Below, piece by piece: positions 26,185 to 35,921 of a DNA stretch of 64,000 bases. Location of the stretch: contig HE978651.1 in assembly GCA_000285855.2 (NCBI GenBank), positions 258,708-322,707 on the forward strand. The letters are read 5' to 3'. This DNA is from Ruminococcus sp. JC304 (GTDB taxonomy: Bacteria; Bacillota; Clostridia; Lachnospirales; Lachnospiraceae). Numbering within the stretch: position 1 is the first letter of the stretch; each line of letters starts with the position of its first letter. Position numbers and translations under genes: made by a program. The notes under the pieces are model-generated. The model did not search any database, was not told where the DNA came from, and saw only the letters and a list, made by a program, of their open reading frames with translations.

Positions 26185-26577
26185 ATGCAGGATCTCGATA
26201 TGTATTATGATGAATATTTTCCGTTTTATGCTGCATATGCCAATCCAATGCTGTATCAGGGGGAAAGGATGCAGGAAAAGGAATTTGAACTGATGAAATC
26301 CTATTATCCCCGCATCGTACAGGAAATTCAGGAGAGGGTGGAGGAAGAATGCCGTCTGTTGGATTATGAGGGAAGCAGGATATATGATGAATATCCGGAT
26401 AAGTATATGTTTTATCATCTGTGCAGCAAGATTAAAGAGAGTATGAAACCGGAGATAAAAGCTCAGGCAGAGCAGAGCTGTTTTCTGGATGAACTGATAC
26501 ATGTGCTTTTGGGACAGGAAATCTGCAGGAGACGCTGCAGAAGAAAACGCTGCAGAGGAACCTTTTATCACTGGTGA
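26185..26577 (+). CDS. Conserved-looking hypothetical protein with an Arg/Cys-rich tail
   Basis: 130 residues. A Tyr- and acid-rich N-terminus (MYYDEYFPFYAAYANP) is followed by a mostly helical middle and a very basic C-terminus, RRRCRRKRCRG, near residues 115-125. I do not recognise it. There is no good ribosome-binding site before ATG 26185; ATG 26200 is an alternative start. It lies between mtnN and a methyltransferase gene in the same direction. Confidence 0.6.
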   Translation: MQDLDMYYDEYFPFYAAYANPMLYQGERMQEKEFELMKSYYPRIVQEIQERVEEECRLLDYEGSRIYDEYPDKYMFYHLCSKIKESMKPEIKAQAEQSCFLDELIHVLLGQEICRRRCRRKRCRGTFYHW

Positions 26578-26595
26578 GAACATTGCATTGTCTGC

Positions 26596-27825
26596 ATGTT
26601 CTGTCAGACAGTAACTTACAGATTTATTGATATAGATAAAGAAATGATGAAGAATTTAAGAGAATATTTAGAAGAACAAATGAATGAAGACCTGATACAG
26701 GCTGTTTTAAGTGGAAGTCGGAGTGATTCAGGTCCCTCCAAGGTGAAAATCCGACCGGTAAAGCTGAAAAATCAAATCTGCTATCAGGCTTCTGCTACTG
26801 AGGGTACAAAGATTTTTCATAAAAATTATACTCAAGGGCAGCTGATCGAATATCTGGAAAAAGAGATCACAGATCATTTTGGACAGTTTCAGGCCAGGGG
26901 AAGACGGTTGGATGGAACGGTTCTGGTGAGTAAAAAGGGGAAAATGACTGTAAAAACAAAAAAACATCCGGTAAGTGAACCTGTGCAGATTCAGGCCCAT
27001 AATCGGGTGAAGAAGTACATCCTGAAAGAGGGGGTTCCGGTGCCCTTTTTGGAAGATCTGGGTGTAATGAATGAGAATGGTAAGATTATTACTTCAAAAT
27101 ATGACAAATTCCGACAGATTAACCGGTTTCTGGAGTTTATTGAGGATATTCTGCCCCAGCTTGCCAGGGACAGAGAAATTACAATTCTGGATTTTGGCTG
27201 CGGAAAAAGCTACCTGACCTTTGCCATGTATTATTATCTCCGGCAAATAAAGGGGTATGACGTAAATATTATTGGTCTGGATCTGAAAACAGATGTGATT
27301 GAAAAATGTAATAAGTTGGCAGAAAAATATGGATATGAGAAGCTGCATTTTTACCAGGGGGATATTGCTGAATATGAGGGCGTATCTTCTGTAGATATGG
27401 TGGTAACTCTTCATGCCTGTGACACGGCTACAGATTATGCACTGGCTAAGGCAGTACAGTGGGGAGCAGGAGTGATCCTCTCTGTACCGTGCTGCCAGCA
27501 TGAGGTGAACAGACAGATAAAAAATGAAATGCTGGAACCGGTTTTGCGGTACGGTATTTTGAAAGAGAGAATATCAGCACTGATCACAGACGGGGTACGT
27601 GCCAATCTCCTGGAGAGCAGAGGTTATGAAACACAGCTTCTGGAGTTTATAGATATGGAACATACGCCTAAAAATCTGCTGATCAGAGCAGTGAAAACCC
27701 AAAAGTCTGCAGGGAATCCAAAAGTTTCTGCAAAGAACAAAACAGAGAGGATGATGAAAGAACTGGAGATTCATCCAACTCTGGACAGGCTCTTGGAAAT
27801 AATTGAGGAAGGGGAGATGATATGA
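26596..27825 (+). CDS. Class I SAM-dependent methyltransferase
   Basis: 409 residues. The SAM-binding motif I, ILDFGCGKSYLTFAMYYYL, lies near residue 195-215, and IIGLDLK follows as motif II. Later, LHACDTATDYALA and SVPCCQHEVN match a methyltransferase group often annotated as domain 32 type. The N-terminal 180 residues are a separate basic region, possibly nucleic-acid binding, so an RNA substrate is plausible but unproven. ATG 26596 has only a distant site; ATG 26644 is an alternative. The next gene overlaps by 4 bases. Confidence 0.82.
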   Translation: MFCQTVTYRFIDIDKEMMKNLREYLEEQMNEDLIQAVLSGSRSDSGPSKVKIRPVKLKNQICYQASATEGTKIFHKNYTQGQLIEYLEKEITDHFGQFQARGRRLDGTVLVSKKGKMTVKTKKHPVSEPVQIQAHNRVKKYILKEGVPVPFLEDLGVMNENGKIITSKYDKFRQINRFLEFIEDILPQLARDREITILDFGCGKSYLTFAMYYYLRQIKGYDVNIIGLDLKTDVIEKCNKLAEKYGYEKLHFYQGDIAEYEGVSSVDMVVTLHACDTATDYALAKAVQWGAGVILSVPCCQHEVNRQIKNEMLEPVLRYGILKERISALITDGVRANLLESRGYETQLLEFIDMEHTPKNLLIRAVKTQKSAGNPKVSAKNKTERMMKELEIHPTLDRLLEIIEEGEMI

Positions 27826-30281
27826 AACAGGTGATTGCCAGAATATTGATCCTGTTCTTTATTTTTCTCGCCGGAGTGTCGGGAACAGCTCTGCTGCTGA
27901 ATGGAACGGCTACAGATGACCGTTCGGACTTTAATGAGGCTACTTTTCCTGAAGTTATGGTAGATCTGGATGGTACGCTGGCAAACAGGATGTATGGATA
28001 TGCCCAGCCTATGCAGGCGGATTTCGCCAGAGACAGTGTAACACCACTGGATACTTCTAAGAAGCTGACTTTTGTGGTAAATCCATATGGGGCAGAGGTT
28101 CAGAGCTTTTCTTATGAAATTCGTACATCGGATGGAAGCAAGGTTCTGGAGAATAAAAAGATCAAAGCGCTGGAGTCGGATGGTCAGAACCTTCGGGCTT
28201 CCGTAGAAATCGGAAGTGACCTGAGAATGAACCAGGAGTATTCTATGCAGATTACTCTGGTGACAGGCGGACGCGAAATATATTATTATACCAGAATAGT
28301 GGCAAGAGCTCAGGTGCATGCAGGAGAATATGTAGCTTTTGTAAAGTATTTCTACGAGACCAGTATGGATAAAAATGCGGCAGATGATCTGGCCAGCTAT
28401 CTGGAACCGGATACAACAGGTGTAGCTACCAATTATTCCAATATCAGTATTAATTCTACGTTGGGAGAGGTGAGCTGGGGAACCCTGAATCCGCAGATAT
28501 ATAAAGAAGGAATCCCTGTTATCAAGGATATTAATGAGACCACTGCAAGTATTTCCATAGATTATCAATTTACTTCTCAGAATGAAAATGAGACTACAGA
28601 AGTATATGATGTAGAGGAATTTTACAGAATGAGATACATGGATTCCAGAATCCGGCTGTTGGATTTCCAGAGGTCAGCAAATCAGATATTTGATCCGGAA
28701 ACAGCGGTGTTCTCAGAAGATGGTGTGATTCTGGGAGTGCGAAATAAGGATGTAGAGTATTTGTCAAATGACAGTGGTACAGTAGTTGCTTTTACACAGC
28801 AGGGAGACCTGTGGTCCTATGCTCCGGGGAGCAGTAAAGTAAATCGGGTATTCAGTTTCCGGAAGTTGGAGAATGGGGATTTCAGAGATTCCAGAAATCA
28901 ACACAATATCAAGATTGTGAGAGTCGGTGATGAGGGAGATATAGATTTTGTTCTTTATGGATATATGAACCGGGGAGTTCATGAAGGATATGAAGGTCTG
29001 GTTGTATATCATTTTAACAGTGATAAGAATGTGGTGGAGGAAAAGGCATTTATTCCTATATCCGAATCCTATGAGTTTTTGAAAAGAGATCTGGGAAAAT
29101 TATCCTATGTAAATGAGCAAAATGAGCTTTTCCTTCTTTTTGCCCAGAATCTGTATAAGGTGGACATAGAAGGTAATTCCTACGAGATTCTGGAAGAAGG
29201 CATTAAATATGATAATTTTGTAGCTTCTGATAATAATGATCATGCTGCATGGCTGGTCACAGAGGGAGACTCAAAAGGCTGTATCCGGGAAATTGATTTT
29301 GATACGAAAAAGATCCGTACGATTACCTACGAGAAAGGACAGAGACTTAGGACGGCTGGGTTTATCAATGAAGATCTGGTTTATGGAATTTTGCAGAAGT
29401 CCGATATTCTTACGGATTCCAACGGACATAGATCAGAGGGAATTCAAACTCTGCGTATTGAGGATTTTGATGGAAATGTGAAGAAGGAATATCACAGGGA
29501 TGGTCTGTATATTACTAATATTTCTGTGGGAAATACATTGATAGAATTTGAGCTTTCGGCAAAATCCGGGGATACCTATACTGTGCAGAAAAAAGATACG
29601 ATTATGAATAACGGAAAGGCAGCAGCCAATAATGTTAAGATTGAGCTCATTTCTGCATCACGCACAGGGGTGCGGGTAAAGCTGGTGCTCAGTGAAACTG
29701 CTCAGACAGAAAATCCTCTTGCATTCTATGCAAAGATCAGTAATACAAAAGAAGAGTTTATCAGTCTGGATAAGCAGATTCCTCAGGAATCAACTTACTA
29801 TGTATATGCCAGAGGCGGGCTTGACAGTACCTGGACAGATCCGGCAAAAGCTGTACAGAGAGCGGATGAACAGGGAGGAGTTGTTCTGAACCGTGCTCAG
29901 CAGTATGTATGGGAGAGAGGTAACAAAAAAACAAAGATACAGCTGGATACCATGGAAATCCCTGATATAGTACTGGAGGGGACTCTGGATAAAAAAGTAC
30001 TGAAAAAGAAATTGAGAAAGACTGGTACAGTGATCGATCTTTCAGGGTGCAGTCTTGACAGTGTGTTGTATGAGGTAAGTGCCCAGAGGCCTGTGATTGC
30101 CAAGACAGGAGATAACACCAGTGTGGTGATTGTAGGATATGATGAGTACAATACGTATCTGTATGATCCTGTAAAAAAGGAGACATATCCGTATGGTATG
30201 AATGACAGTACAGACCTGTTCCAGAAAGCGGGAAATATATTTATCACATATATTGAAGCGGTGCAGGCAGTGCAGAAATAA
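27822..30281 (+). CDS. Large exported protein with a C39-peptidase-like C-terminus, unknown function
   Basis: 819 residues. One N-terminal membrane helix or signal (ARILILFFIFLAGVSGTALLL) suggests export with or without anchoring. The middle (about 300-620) is beta-rich with repeated blade-like strands. The last 110 residues resemble a papain-like C39 fold: LSGCSLDSVLYEVSAQRPVIA ... VVIVGYDEYNTYLYDP. The His expected before the VIVGYD strand is not seen (DNTSVV), so it may be inactive. It starts inside the methyltransferase stop (ATGA). Confidence 0.75.
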   Translation: MKQVIARILILFFIFLAGVSGTALLLNGTATDDRSDFNEATFPEVMVDLDGTLANRMYGYAQPMQADFARDSVTPLDTSKKLTFVVNPYGAEVQSFSYEIRTSDGSKVLENKKIKALESDGQNLRASVEIGSDLRMNQEYSMQITLVTGGREIYYYTRIVARAQVHAGEYVAFVKYFYETSMDKNAADDLASYLEPDTTGVATNYSNISINSTLGEVSWGTLNPQIYKEGIPVIKDINETTASISIDYQFTSQNENETTEVYDVEEFYRMRYMDSRIRLLDFQRSANQIFDPETAVFSEDGVILGVRNKDVEYLSNDSGTVVAFTQQGDLWSYAPGSSKVNRVFSFRKLENGDFRDSRNQHNIKIVRVGDEGDIDFVLYGYMNRGVHEGYEGLVVYHFNSDKNVVEEKAFIPISESYEFLKRDLGKLSYVNEQNELFLLFAQNLYKVDIEGNSYEILEEGIKYDNFVASDNNDHAAWLVTEGDSKGCIREIDFDTKKIRTITYEKGQRLRTAGFINEDLVYGILQKSDILTDSNGHRSEGIQTLRIEDFDGNVKKEYHRDGLYITNISVGNTLIEFELSAKSGDTYTVQKKDTIMNNGKAAANNVKIELISASRTGVRVKLVLSETAQTENPLAFYAKISNTKEEFISLDKQIPQESTYYVYARGGLDSTWTDPAKAVQRADEQGGVVLNRAQQYVWERGNKKTKIQLDTMEIPDIVLEGTLDKKVLKKKLRKTGTVIDLSGCSLDSVLYEVSAQRPVIAKTGDNTSVVIVGYDEYNTYLYDPVKKETYPYGMNDSTDLFQKAGNIFITYIEAVQAVQK

Positions 30282-30322
30282 AGAAAAAGAATGAAATGTA
30301 AAAGATAAAGGAGAAAAAGGAT

Positions 30323-31813
30323 ATGTTATATGAAAATATCAAGAAGCTGGTTCAGTATGGAATAGAGACAGGGCTGACACCTGCGTGTGAAAAAAATTAT
30401 GCCACAAATCTTCTGCTGGATGTATTTAAGGAAGACGAATATACAGAGCCGGAGGAAGAATATGGTAATATTGATCTGGAGGAAGTGCTGAAAGCACTTC
30501 TGGATGAAGCGGTGAAGAGAGGACTGATTGAGGACAGTGTGGTTTATCGTGATCTGTTTGATACCAGACTGATGAACTGTCTGATGCCGCGTCCGGGACA
30601 GGTTCAGAAGGAATTCTGGGATAAATATTCCAGGAATCCTGTAGAAGCTACAGATTATTTTTACAAGCTTAGCCAGGACAGTGATTATATCCGGCGTTAT
30701 CGGGTAAAAAAAGACCAGAAATGGACAGTGGACAGCGAGTATGGAAAAATTGATATTACAATTAACCTTTCCAAACCGGAAAAGGATCCAAAAGCCATTG
30801 CAGCAGCAAAACTGGTGAAATCAAGCAGTTATCCAAAATGTCTTCTTTGCCCTGAAAATGAAGGGTATGCAGGTAGAGTAAACCATCCGGCAAGGGAAAA
30901 CCACAGAATTATTCCAATTACTGTAAATGACAGTCCATGGGGATTCCAATATTCTCCTTATGTATATTATAATGAGCACTGTATCGTATTTAACTGCAGT
31001 CATGTTCCTATGAAGATAGAGAGAAATACTTTTATCAAATTGTTTGATTTTGTAAAATTGTTCCCTCATTATTTCCTGGGTTCCAATGCGGATCTGCCCA
31101 TTGTAGGAGGCTCTATTCTCAGTCATGATCATTTCCAGGGAGGACATTATACCTTTGCAATGGCAAAGGCACCTATTGAGAAAAAAGTTACCATCCCAGG
31201 ATATGAGGACGTGGAGGCAGGAATTGTAAAATGGCCACTTTCCGTACTGAGAATTCGTCATAAGGATGAGAAACGTCTGGTGGATCTGGCTACACATGTT
31301 CTGGAGGTGTGGAGAGGATATACAGATGAGGCTGCATTTATTTTTGCAGAGACAGATGGAGAACCTCATAATACAATTACACCTATCGCGCGTAAGGTAG
31401 GTGATACCTTTGAACTGGATCTGACACTGAGAAATAATATTACTACAGAAGAGCATCCTCTGGGAGTATATCATCCTCATGCCCAGTATCACCATATTAA
31501 AAAGGAAAACATTGGTCTTATTGAGGTAATGGGTCTGGCAGTACTTCCTGCAAGACTGAAGGAGGAACTGGAGCTTCTGGGAGAATATATTCTGGAAGGA
31601 AAGGATGTTTCTTCTAATGAAAAGATAGAAAAGCATGCAGACTGGGTGGCAGAATTCCTGCCAAAATACGAACATCTGGATAAAGAAAATATCCAGGAAG
31701 TGCTTCGCAAAGAAGTGGGAAATGTTTTTGTTCATGTTCTTGAGGATGCAGGAGTTTATAAATGCACGCCAGAGGGCAGAACAGCGTTTATGAAATTTAT
31801 TGACAGACTCTAA
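30323..31813 (+). CDS. galT: UDP-glucose-hexose-1-phosphate uridylyltransferase (GalT, Firmicutes type)
   Basis: 496 residues, the long Firmicutes form. It swaps UMP between UDP-glucose and galactose-1-phosphate in the Leloir pathway. The active-site motif SHDHFQGG is present near residue 273, and the Cys pair in PKCLLCPENEGY lies near 172-183. No galK or galE is adjacent. AAAGGAG precedes the start. A short perfect hairpin (CTGCAGGA/TCCTGCAG, 31820-31837) follows the stop without a U-run. Confidence 0.95.
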   Translation: MLYENIKKLVQYGIETGLTPACEKNYATNLLLDVFKEDEYTEPEEEYGNIDLEEVLKALLDEAVKRGLIEDSVVYRDLFDTRLMNCLMPRPGQVQKEFWDKYSRNPVEATDYFYKLSQDSDYIRRYRVKKDQKWTVDSEYGKIDITINLSKPEKDPKAIAAAKLVKSSSYPKCLLCPENEGYAGRVNHPARENHRIIPITVNDSPWGFQYSPYVYYNEHCIVFNCSHVPMKIERNTFIKLFDFVKLFPHYFLGSNADLPIVGGSILSHDHFQGGHYTFAMAKAPIEKKVTIPGYEDVEAGIVKWPLSVLRIRHKDEKRLVDLATHVLEVWRGYTDEAAFIFAETDGEPHNTITPIARKVGDTFELDLTLRNNITTEEHPLGVYHPHAQYHHIKKENIGLIEVMGLAVLPARLKEELELLGEYILEGKDVSSNEKIEKHADWVAEFLPKYEHLDKENIQEVLRKEVGNVFVHVLEDAGVYKCTPEGRTAFMKFIDRL

Positions 31814-31874
31814 GTATTGCTGCAGGATGTCCTGCAGTGTGCCTGAGGGTTTTGTAAAATGGAGGTAATAAAGT

Positions 31875-34331
31875 ATGGACAGACGAAAACACAAAGGAGG
31901 AAAACGGCTGGCCTGCCTTTTTCTGGCAGCGGCAGTGATAACAGCAGGAATTCCGGTACAGGCAGTGGAGTTTGAGGCTCCCTGCGCAGATGCAGGGCTG
32001 TTTAGCTCTGGTGAGGATGATGCTTATACAGGATATGTGGGGGAAAACGGTGATAGGGGTGAGACTGCAGTGCAGGTTACACCTACACCTGTTTCAACAG
32101 TGATTCCTGAGGTATCACCTTCACCGGCCCCTGAGGTGTCGCCTTCTGTAACTCCGGAAGTATCTCCAACAGTAACCCCTGAGGTGTCTCCAAGCATAAC
32201 GCCAACAGTGACGCCAACACCAACAGTGACACCGACACCAACGGTAACGCCCACACCAACACCTACTCCGGTACCCTTTGATCCTGCGAAAGAAGTGCAG
32301 ATTCGTTTTATGGATGGTGATGGCATTGAGTGCGAAAATCTCAGGACAGTGGTAAAGTGGGATGATTCGGTATTGCTTCCCCATGTGCCGGATTCTGCAG
32401 CGCCTGATAAGTGGAAGTTGGAGCAAAATGAGATGCTTGCTGATGGCATTACCTTTAATGGCGGTGAAAAGCTGACTTTAAAAAAGACAGAAAGCTGGCC
32501 CAAGTTTCTCAAAGATGGTGTGCTGACTTTTTATATGCCCAGGAAATGTAAAGTGGTTCTTTATAACAATTCCGGAACAGCGTCCTTTTCCCAACTGACA
32601 TTGACAGCCTATGAGACCAATTCCGTGACATTACCGGATCCCGGAGGAACAAAGTACGTAAATTACGGATGGACAGATGAACCGGGAGGCACAGAGGTAA
32701 TATATGAACTGAATTCTCAATATACAGTAAACAAAGACCAGTTTCTGTACATTGTCCGCCGTACAGCTTTGCGTATGACTTTTTGTTCCCAGAGCGGAGC
32801 AAGTAACAGCACATTTGCAAAGCTGAATCAGACAGTTGGAAAAGGGCTGACGATACAGCTTCCCAAGGTACCGGTCAGAAAGGGATATCAGGCTCTGGGC
32901 TGGGCTCTCAGCAAAAATGCATCTAAAGCGGCTTATGCGCAAGGTAAAGTGATTACTGTAAAGAAGAATCTTAACTTCTATGCAGTTTATAAAAAGATGC
33001 CATATAAAGTAACCTTTAATAATAACAGTGGGACCAGTACCAGCAAAACCTATACTTCCCTGAATCTGTATGCAGCAAAAAACCAGAAAATCACTCTTCC
33101 GGAGGTTCCCAAGGCAAAGGGTTATATTAATCTGGGCTGGACTACCACAAAGGGAGGGAAAGATCCGGTATATGCAGCAGGCAGTCAGGTAAAGGTTACA
33201 AAAAATACTACTTATTATGCAGTACGCAGAAAGAGCAAATATTATACCGTACAGTTTCTCCTGGGAAATGGGAAAACCAATGCCTCTTACCAGAAGCTGA
33301 ATATGAAGGTTGAAGAGGGAACCACTATCACTTTCCCATTGGTGCCGGCCAGAACCGGATATGTGAATAAAGGCTGGTCCACAAAGAAGAATGCAGATAA
33401 AGCTACCAGCAGAACTACTTATACGGTGAAGAAGAATCTTAAATTGTATGCTGTTCAGAAAAAGGCAGTGAAGATTGCCTTTTATACAAACAGCGGAGTG
33501 ATATCCTCCACGGTAACTCTTGGAAAGGGAGATACTTATACGCTGCCTGGTGTGAAGGATGCAGCCGGATATACGTTTATGGGCTGGTCACCCAGGCAGG
33601 GACAGAACACAAGTCCTGAATATGAGGCAGAGCAGGAGATTGTAGTAGATGATAATATGAATCTGTATGCTGTGGTATTCAAGAATTCTTCAGAGAAAAA
33701 CCTGCCGGCGGAGGAACTGCCTCAGGTAAATCCCTATCAGTACAAGCAGGTGGTATTTGTAGGAGATTCCCGTACAGAATTTATGAGTAATGTGCTAAAG
33801 AACATGCCGGCGAATGTGACTGAGAATGTGAAATTTGTGTGCAAGAGAGGCGAAGGATATGAGTGGCTGATCAGCACCGGTTATCAGGAACTGTACCGTT
33901 TGGTAGAGCATGATACTAACAGTATTGTACAGAGAAAAACAGCAGTGATCTTTAATTTTGGGGTAAATGACCTGAAAAAATATAAGGAATATGCGGCTTA
34001 TTATAATCTCATTGAGCCTGCTCTTACAAGTAAGGGATGTGAGCTGTATTTTATGTCGGTGAACCCTATGAACAGAAAAATGCTTTCCAATACAGGCAGG
34101 GCGGACAGAAGTGAGGCTGAACTCAGAAGAATGAATGATTATCTCAGGGAAAATTTGTCTTCAGCCTATACATATATTGATATGTACAGTTATTTGAAGA
34201 GTACTGGGTATAGCTTCGCCAGCGATCATTATGGTGCTGGGACGATAGATGACGGACTCCACTATACAGCTGCCACTTATAAGAGAATTTATGCCAGATG
34301 TCTGAATTCTCTGAAGGGGCATAGGCATTAA
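31875..34331 (+). CDS. Secreted SGNH/GDSL hydrolase with Pro-Thr linker and beta-grasp-type repeats
   Basis: 818 residues. A signal peptide (about 1-31) is followed by a Thr/Pro/Ser-rich linker (about 70-135), then five or so repeats of about 75 residues ending in the LYAVxK pattern with GYxxxGW inside, as in Listeria-Bacteroides type (Flg_new) repeats. The C-terminal SGNH hydrolase domain has the nucleophile in GDSRTE (Ser632), the GVND block, and Asp793/His796 in DGLHY. Probably a cell-surface esterase acting on acetylated glycans or wall polymers. No LPXTG anchor is seen. GGAGG site upstream. Confidence 0.87.
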   Translation: MDRRKHKGGKRLACLFLAAAVITAGIPVQAVEFEAPCADAGLFSSGEDDAYTGYVGENGDRGETAVQVTPTPVSTVIPEVSPSPAPEVSPSVTPEVSPTVTPEVSPSITPTVTPTPTVTPTPTVTPTPTPTPVPFDPAKEVQIRFMDGDGIECENLRTVVKWDDSVLLPHVPDSAAPDKWKLEQNEMLADGITFNGGEKLTLKKTESWPKFLKDGVLTFYMPRKCKVVLYNNSGTASFSQLTLTAYETNSVTLPDPGGTKYVNYGWTDEPGGTEVIYELNSQYTVNKDQFLYIVRRTALRMTFCSQSGASNSTFAKLNQTVGKGLTIQLPKVPVRKGYQALGWALSKNASKAAYAQGKVITVKKNLNFYAVYKKMPYKVTFNNNSGTSTSKTYTSLNLYAAKNQKITLPEVPKAKGYINLGWTTTKGGKDPVYAAGSQVKVTKNTTYYAVRRKSKYYTVQFLLGNGKTNASYQKLNMKVEEGTTITFPLVPARTGYVNKGWSTKKNADKATSRTTYTVKKNLKLYAVQKKAVKIAFYTNSGVISSTVTLGKGDTYTLPGVKDAAGYTFMGWSPRQGQNTSPEYEAEQEIVVDDNMNLYAVVFKNSSEKNLPAEELPQVNPYQYKQVVFVGDSRTEFMSNVLKNMPANVTENVKFVCKRGEGYEWLISTGYQELYRLVEHDTNSIVQRKTAVIFNFGVNDLKKYKEYAAYYNLIEPALTSKGCELYFMSVNPMNRKMLSNTGRADRSEAELRRMNDYLRENLSSAYTYIDMYSYLKSTGYSFASDHYGAGTIDDGLHYTAATYKRIYARCLNSLKGHRH
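32107..32271 (+). repeat. In-gene tandem repeat coding for a Pro-Thr-Ser linker
   Basis: Imperfect repeats encode PEVSPS-x-TP units, then TPTPTV units. DNA copies differ at third positions, so the repeat is old or held at protein level. Copy number could vary between strains. Confidence 0.7.
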
Positions 34332-34367
34332 AATAAATTAAAACAATGTAAAATATCAGATTACTCC

Positions 34368-34396
34368 TTGCGTGAAATCAGGGAATAGTCTATACT
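34368..34396 (+). promoter_or_regulatory. Promoter of asnS
   Basis: TTGCGT (34368-34373), 17 bases, TATACT (34391-34396). The predicted transcript starts at about 34402, at the base of the hairpin annotated next. Confidence 0.7.
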
Positions 34397-34398
34397 AA

Positions 34399-34440
34399 AA
34401 GGCGAGACGGCTGTGGGAATTAACAGCGTTTCGTCTTTTT
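34399..34440 (+). terminator. Terminator-like hairpin at the very start of the asnS leader
   Basis: AAGGCGAGACGGCTGT (34399-34414) pairs with ACAGCGTTTCGTCTT (34423-34437) with one bulge and two G-U pairs, followed by TTT. It lies directly downstream of the promoter, so it is either an attenuator or 5' stabiliser for asnS, or the terminator of the upstream hydrolase gene. No T-box consensus is seen. Confidence 0.55.
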
Positions 34441-34482
34441 AGCAATATTCGTTTGATAATGGGAGAAAGAGGAAATATTGAG

Positions 34483-35874
34483 ATGAAATTAACAACAGTA
34501 AAAGAAATTTATAAAAACAGAGAACAGTATCTGGATAAAGAGGTTACCGTAGGCGGCTGGGTCAGAAGTGTACGTGATTCCAAGACATTTGGATTTATTG
34601 TGCTTCATGACGGTACTTTTTTTGAGACCCTTCAGGTTGTTTATCATGATACTATGGAGAATTTTGCAGAGATCTGTAAACTGAATGTAGGTGCTGCCAT
34701 CATTGTAAAGGGTACCCTTGTAGCTACACCACAGGCTAAGCAGCCCTTTGAGATCCAGGCGTCAGAGGTTGTTGTAGAGGGAACTTCAGCACCTGATTAT
34801 CCGCTGCAGAAGAAACGTCATAGTCTGGAATATCTAAGAACGATCACACATCTTCGTTCACGTACCAATACTTTCCAGGCAGTATTTCGCGTTCGTTCTC
34901 TCTGTGCCTATGCAATTCACAAATTCTTCCAGGAACAGGGCTTTGTATATGTGCATACTCCTCTGATTACAGGAAGTGACTGCGAGGGAGCAGGAGAAAT
35001 GTTCCAGGTTACTACACTGGATATGAATAATGTGCCAAAGGATGATAAGGGAGCAATTGATTATGCTCAGGATTTCTTTGGAAAAGAGACCAATCTGACA
35101 GTAAGCGGACAGTTAAACTGCGAGACTTTTGCTCAGGCATTCCGCAATGTTTATACCTTTGGTCCTACTTTCCGTGCTGAGAATTCCAATACTACCCGCC
35201 ATGCAGCAGAGTTCTGGATGATAGAGCCGGAATGTGCATTTGCTGATCTGAATGACAATATGGATCTGGCAGAGGCTATGCTGAAATATGTGATCCGTTA
35301 TGTTCTGGAGAATGCCCCAGAGGAAATGAATTTCTTTAATTCCTTCGTAGATAAGGGACTTCTGGACAGATTAAATCATGTGGTAAATTCTGAGTTTGGC
35401 CATGTTACCTACACAGAGGCTGTAGAGATTCTGGAGAAGAATAACGATAAATTTGATTATAAGGTATTCTGGGGCTGCGACCTGCAGACTGAGCATGAGA
35501 GATATCTTACAGAGGAAATTTTCAAAAAACCAGTATTTGTCACAGACTATCCGAAGGAAATTAAGGCCTTCTATATGAAAATGAATGAGGATAATAAAAC
35601 AGTTGCAGCTATGGACTGTCTGGTACCGGGAATTGGAGAGATCATTGGAGGAAGCCAGAGAGAGGATGATCTGGAGAAGCTTGAAAAGCGTATGGATGAA
35701 CTGGGTCTGAAAAAGGAAGATTATGATTTCTATCTGGATCTCCGTAAATATGGTACTACCCGTCATGCAGGTTTTGGGCTGGGATTTGAGCGCTGCGTAA
35801 TGTACCTTACCGGCATGGGAAATATTCGTGACGTAATCCCATTCCCAAGAACTGTTAAGAATTGCGACCTGTAA
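34483..35874 (+). CDS. asnS: Asparaginyl-tRNA synthetase
   Basis: 463 residues, a class IIb synthetase that charges tRNA-Asn in the cytoplasm. The N-terminal OB fold ([19 protein letters not shown]) binds the anticodon; class II motif 2 ([21 protein letters not shown]) and motif 3 ([15 protein letters not shown]) are clear. The start is ATG 34483 with AGAGGAAA upstream; the in-frame ATGs at 34453 and 34459 lack a site. Confidence 0.96.
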   Translation: MKLTTVKEIYKNREQYLDKEVTVGGWVRSVRDSKTFGFIVLHDGTFFETLQVVYHDTMENFAEICKLNVGAAIIVKGTLVATPQAKQPFEIQASEVVVEGTSAPDYPLQKKRHSLEYLRTITHLRSRTNTFQAVFRVRSLCAYAIHKFFQEQGFVYVHTPLITGSDCEGAGEMFQVTTLDMNNVPKDDKGAIDYAQDFFGKETNLTVSGQLNCETFAQAFRNVYTFGPTFRAENSNTTRHAAEFWMIEPECAFADLNDNMDLAEAMLKYVIRYVLENAPEEMNFFNSFVDKGLLDRLNHVVNSEFGHVTYTEAVEILEKNNDKFDYKVFWGCDLQTEHERYLTEEIFKKPVFVTDYPKEIKAFYMKMNEDNKTVAAMDCLVPGIGEIIGGSQREDDLEKLEKRMDELGLKKEDYDFYLDLRKYGTTRHAGFGLGFERCVMYLTGMGNIRDVIPFPRTVKNCDL

Positions 35875-35921
35875 GTATAGTCTGATTATTTTATCCGTTT
35901 GATTTAGAAAGAGAGATTGGC

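Noticed and set aside
30821-31894. Minus-strand ORF of 357 codons
   Set aside because: Antisense to galT; shadow composition.
34397-34482. T-box riboswitch for asnS
   Set aside because: No conserved T-box or specifier structure; the leader is too short.
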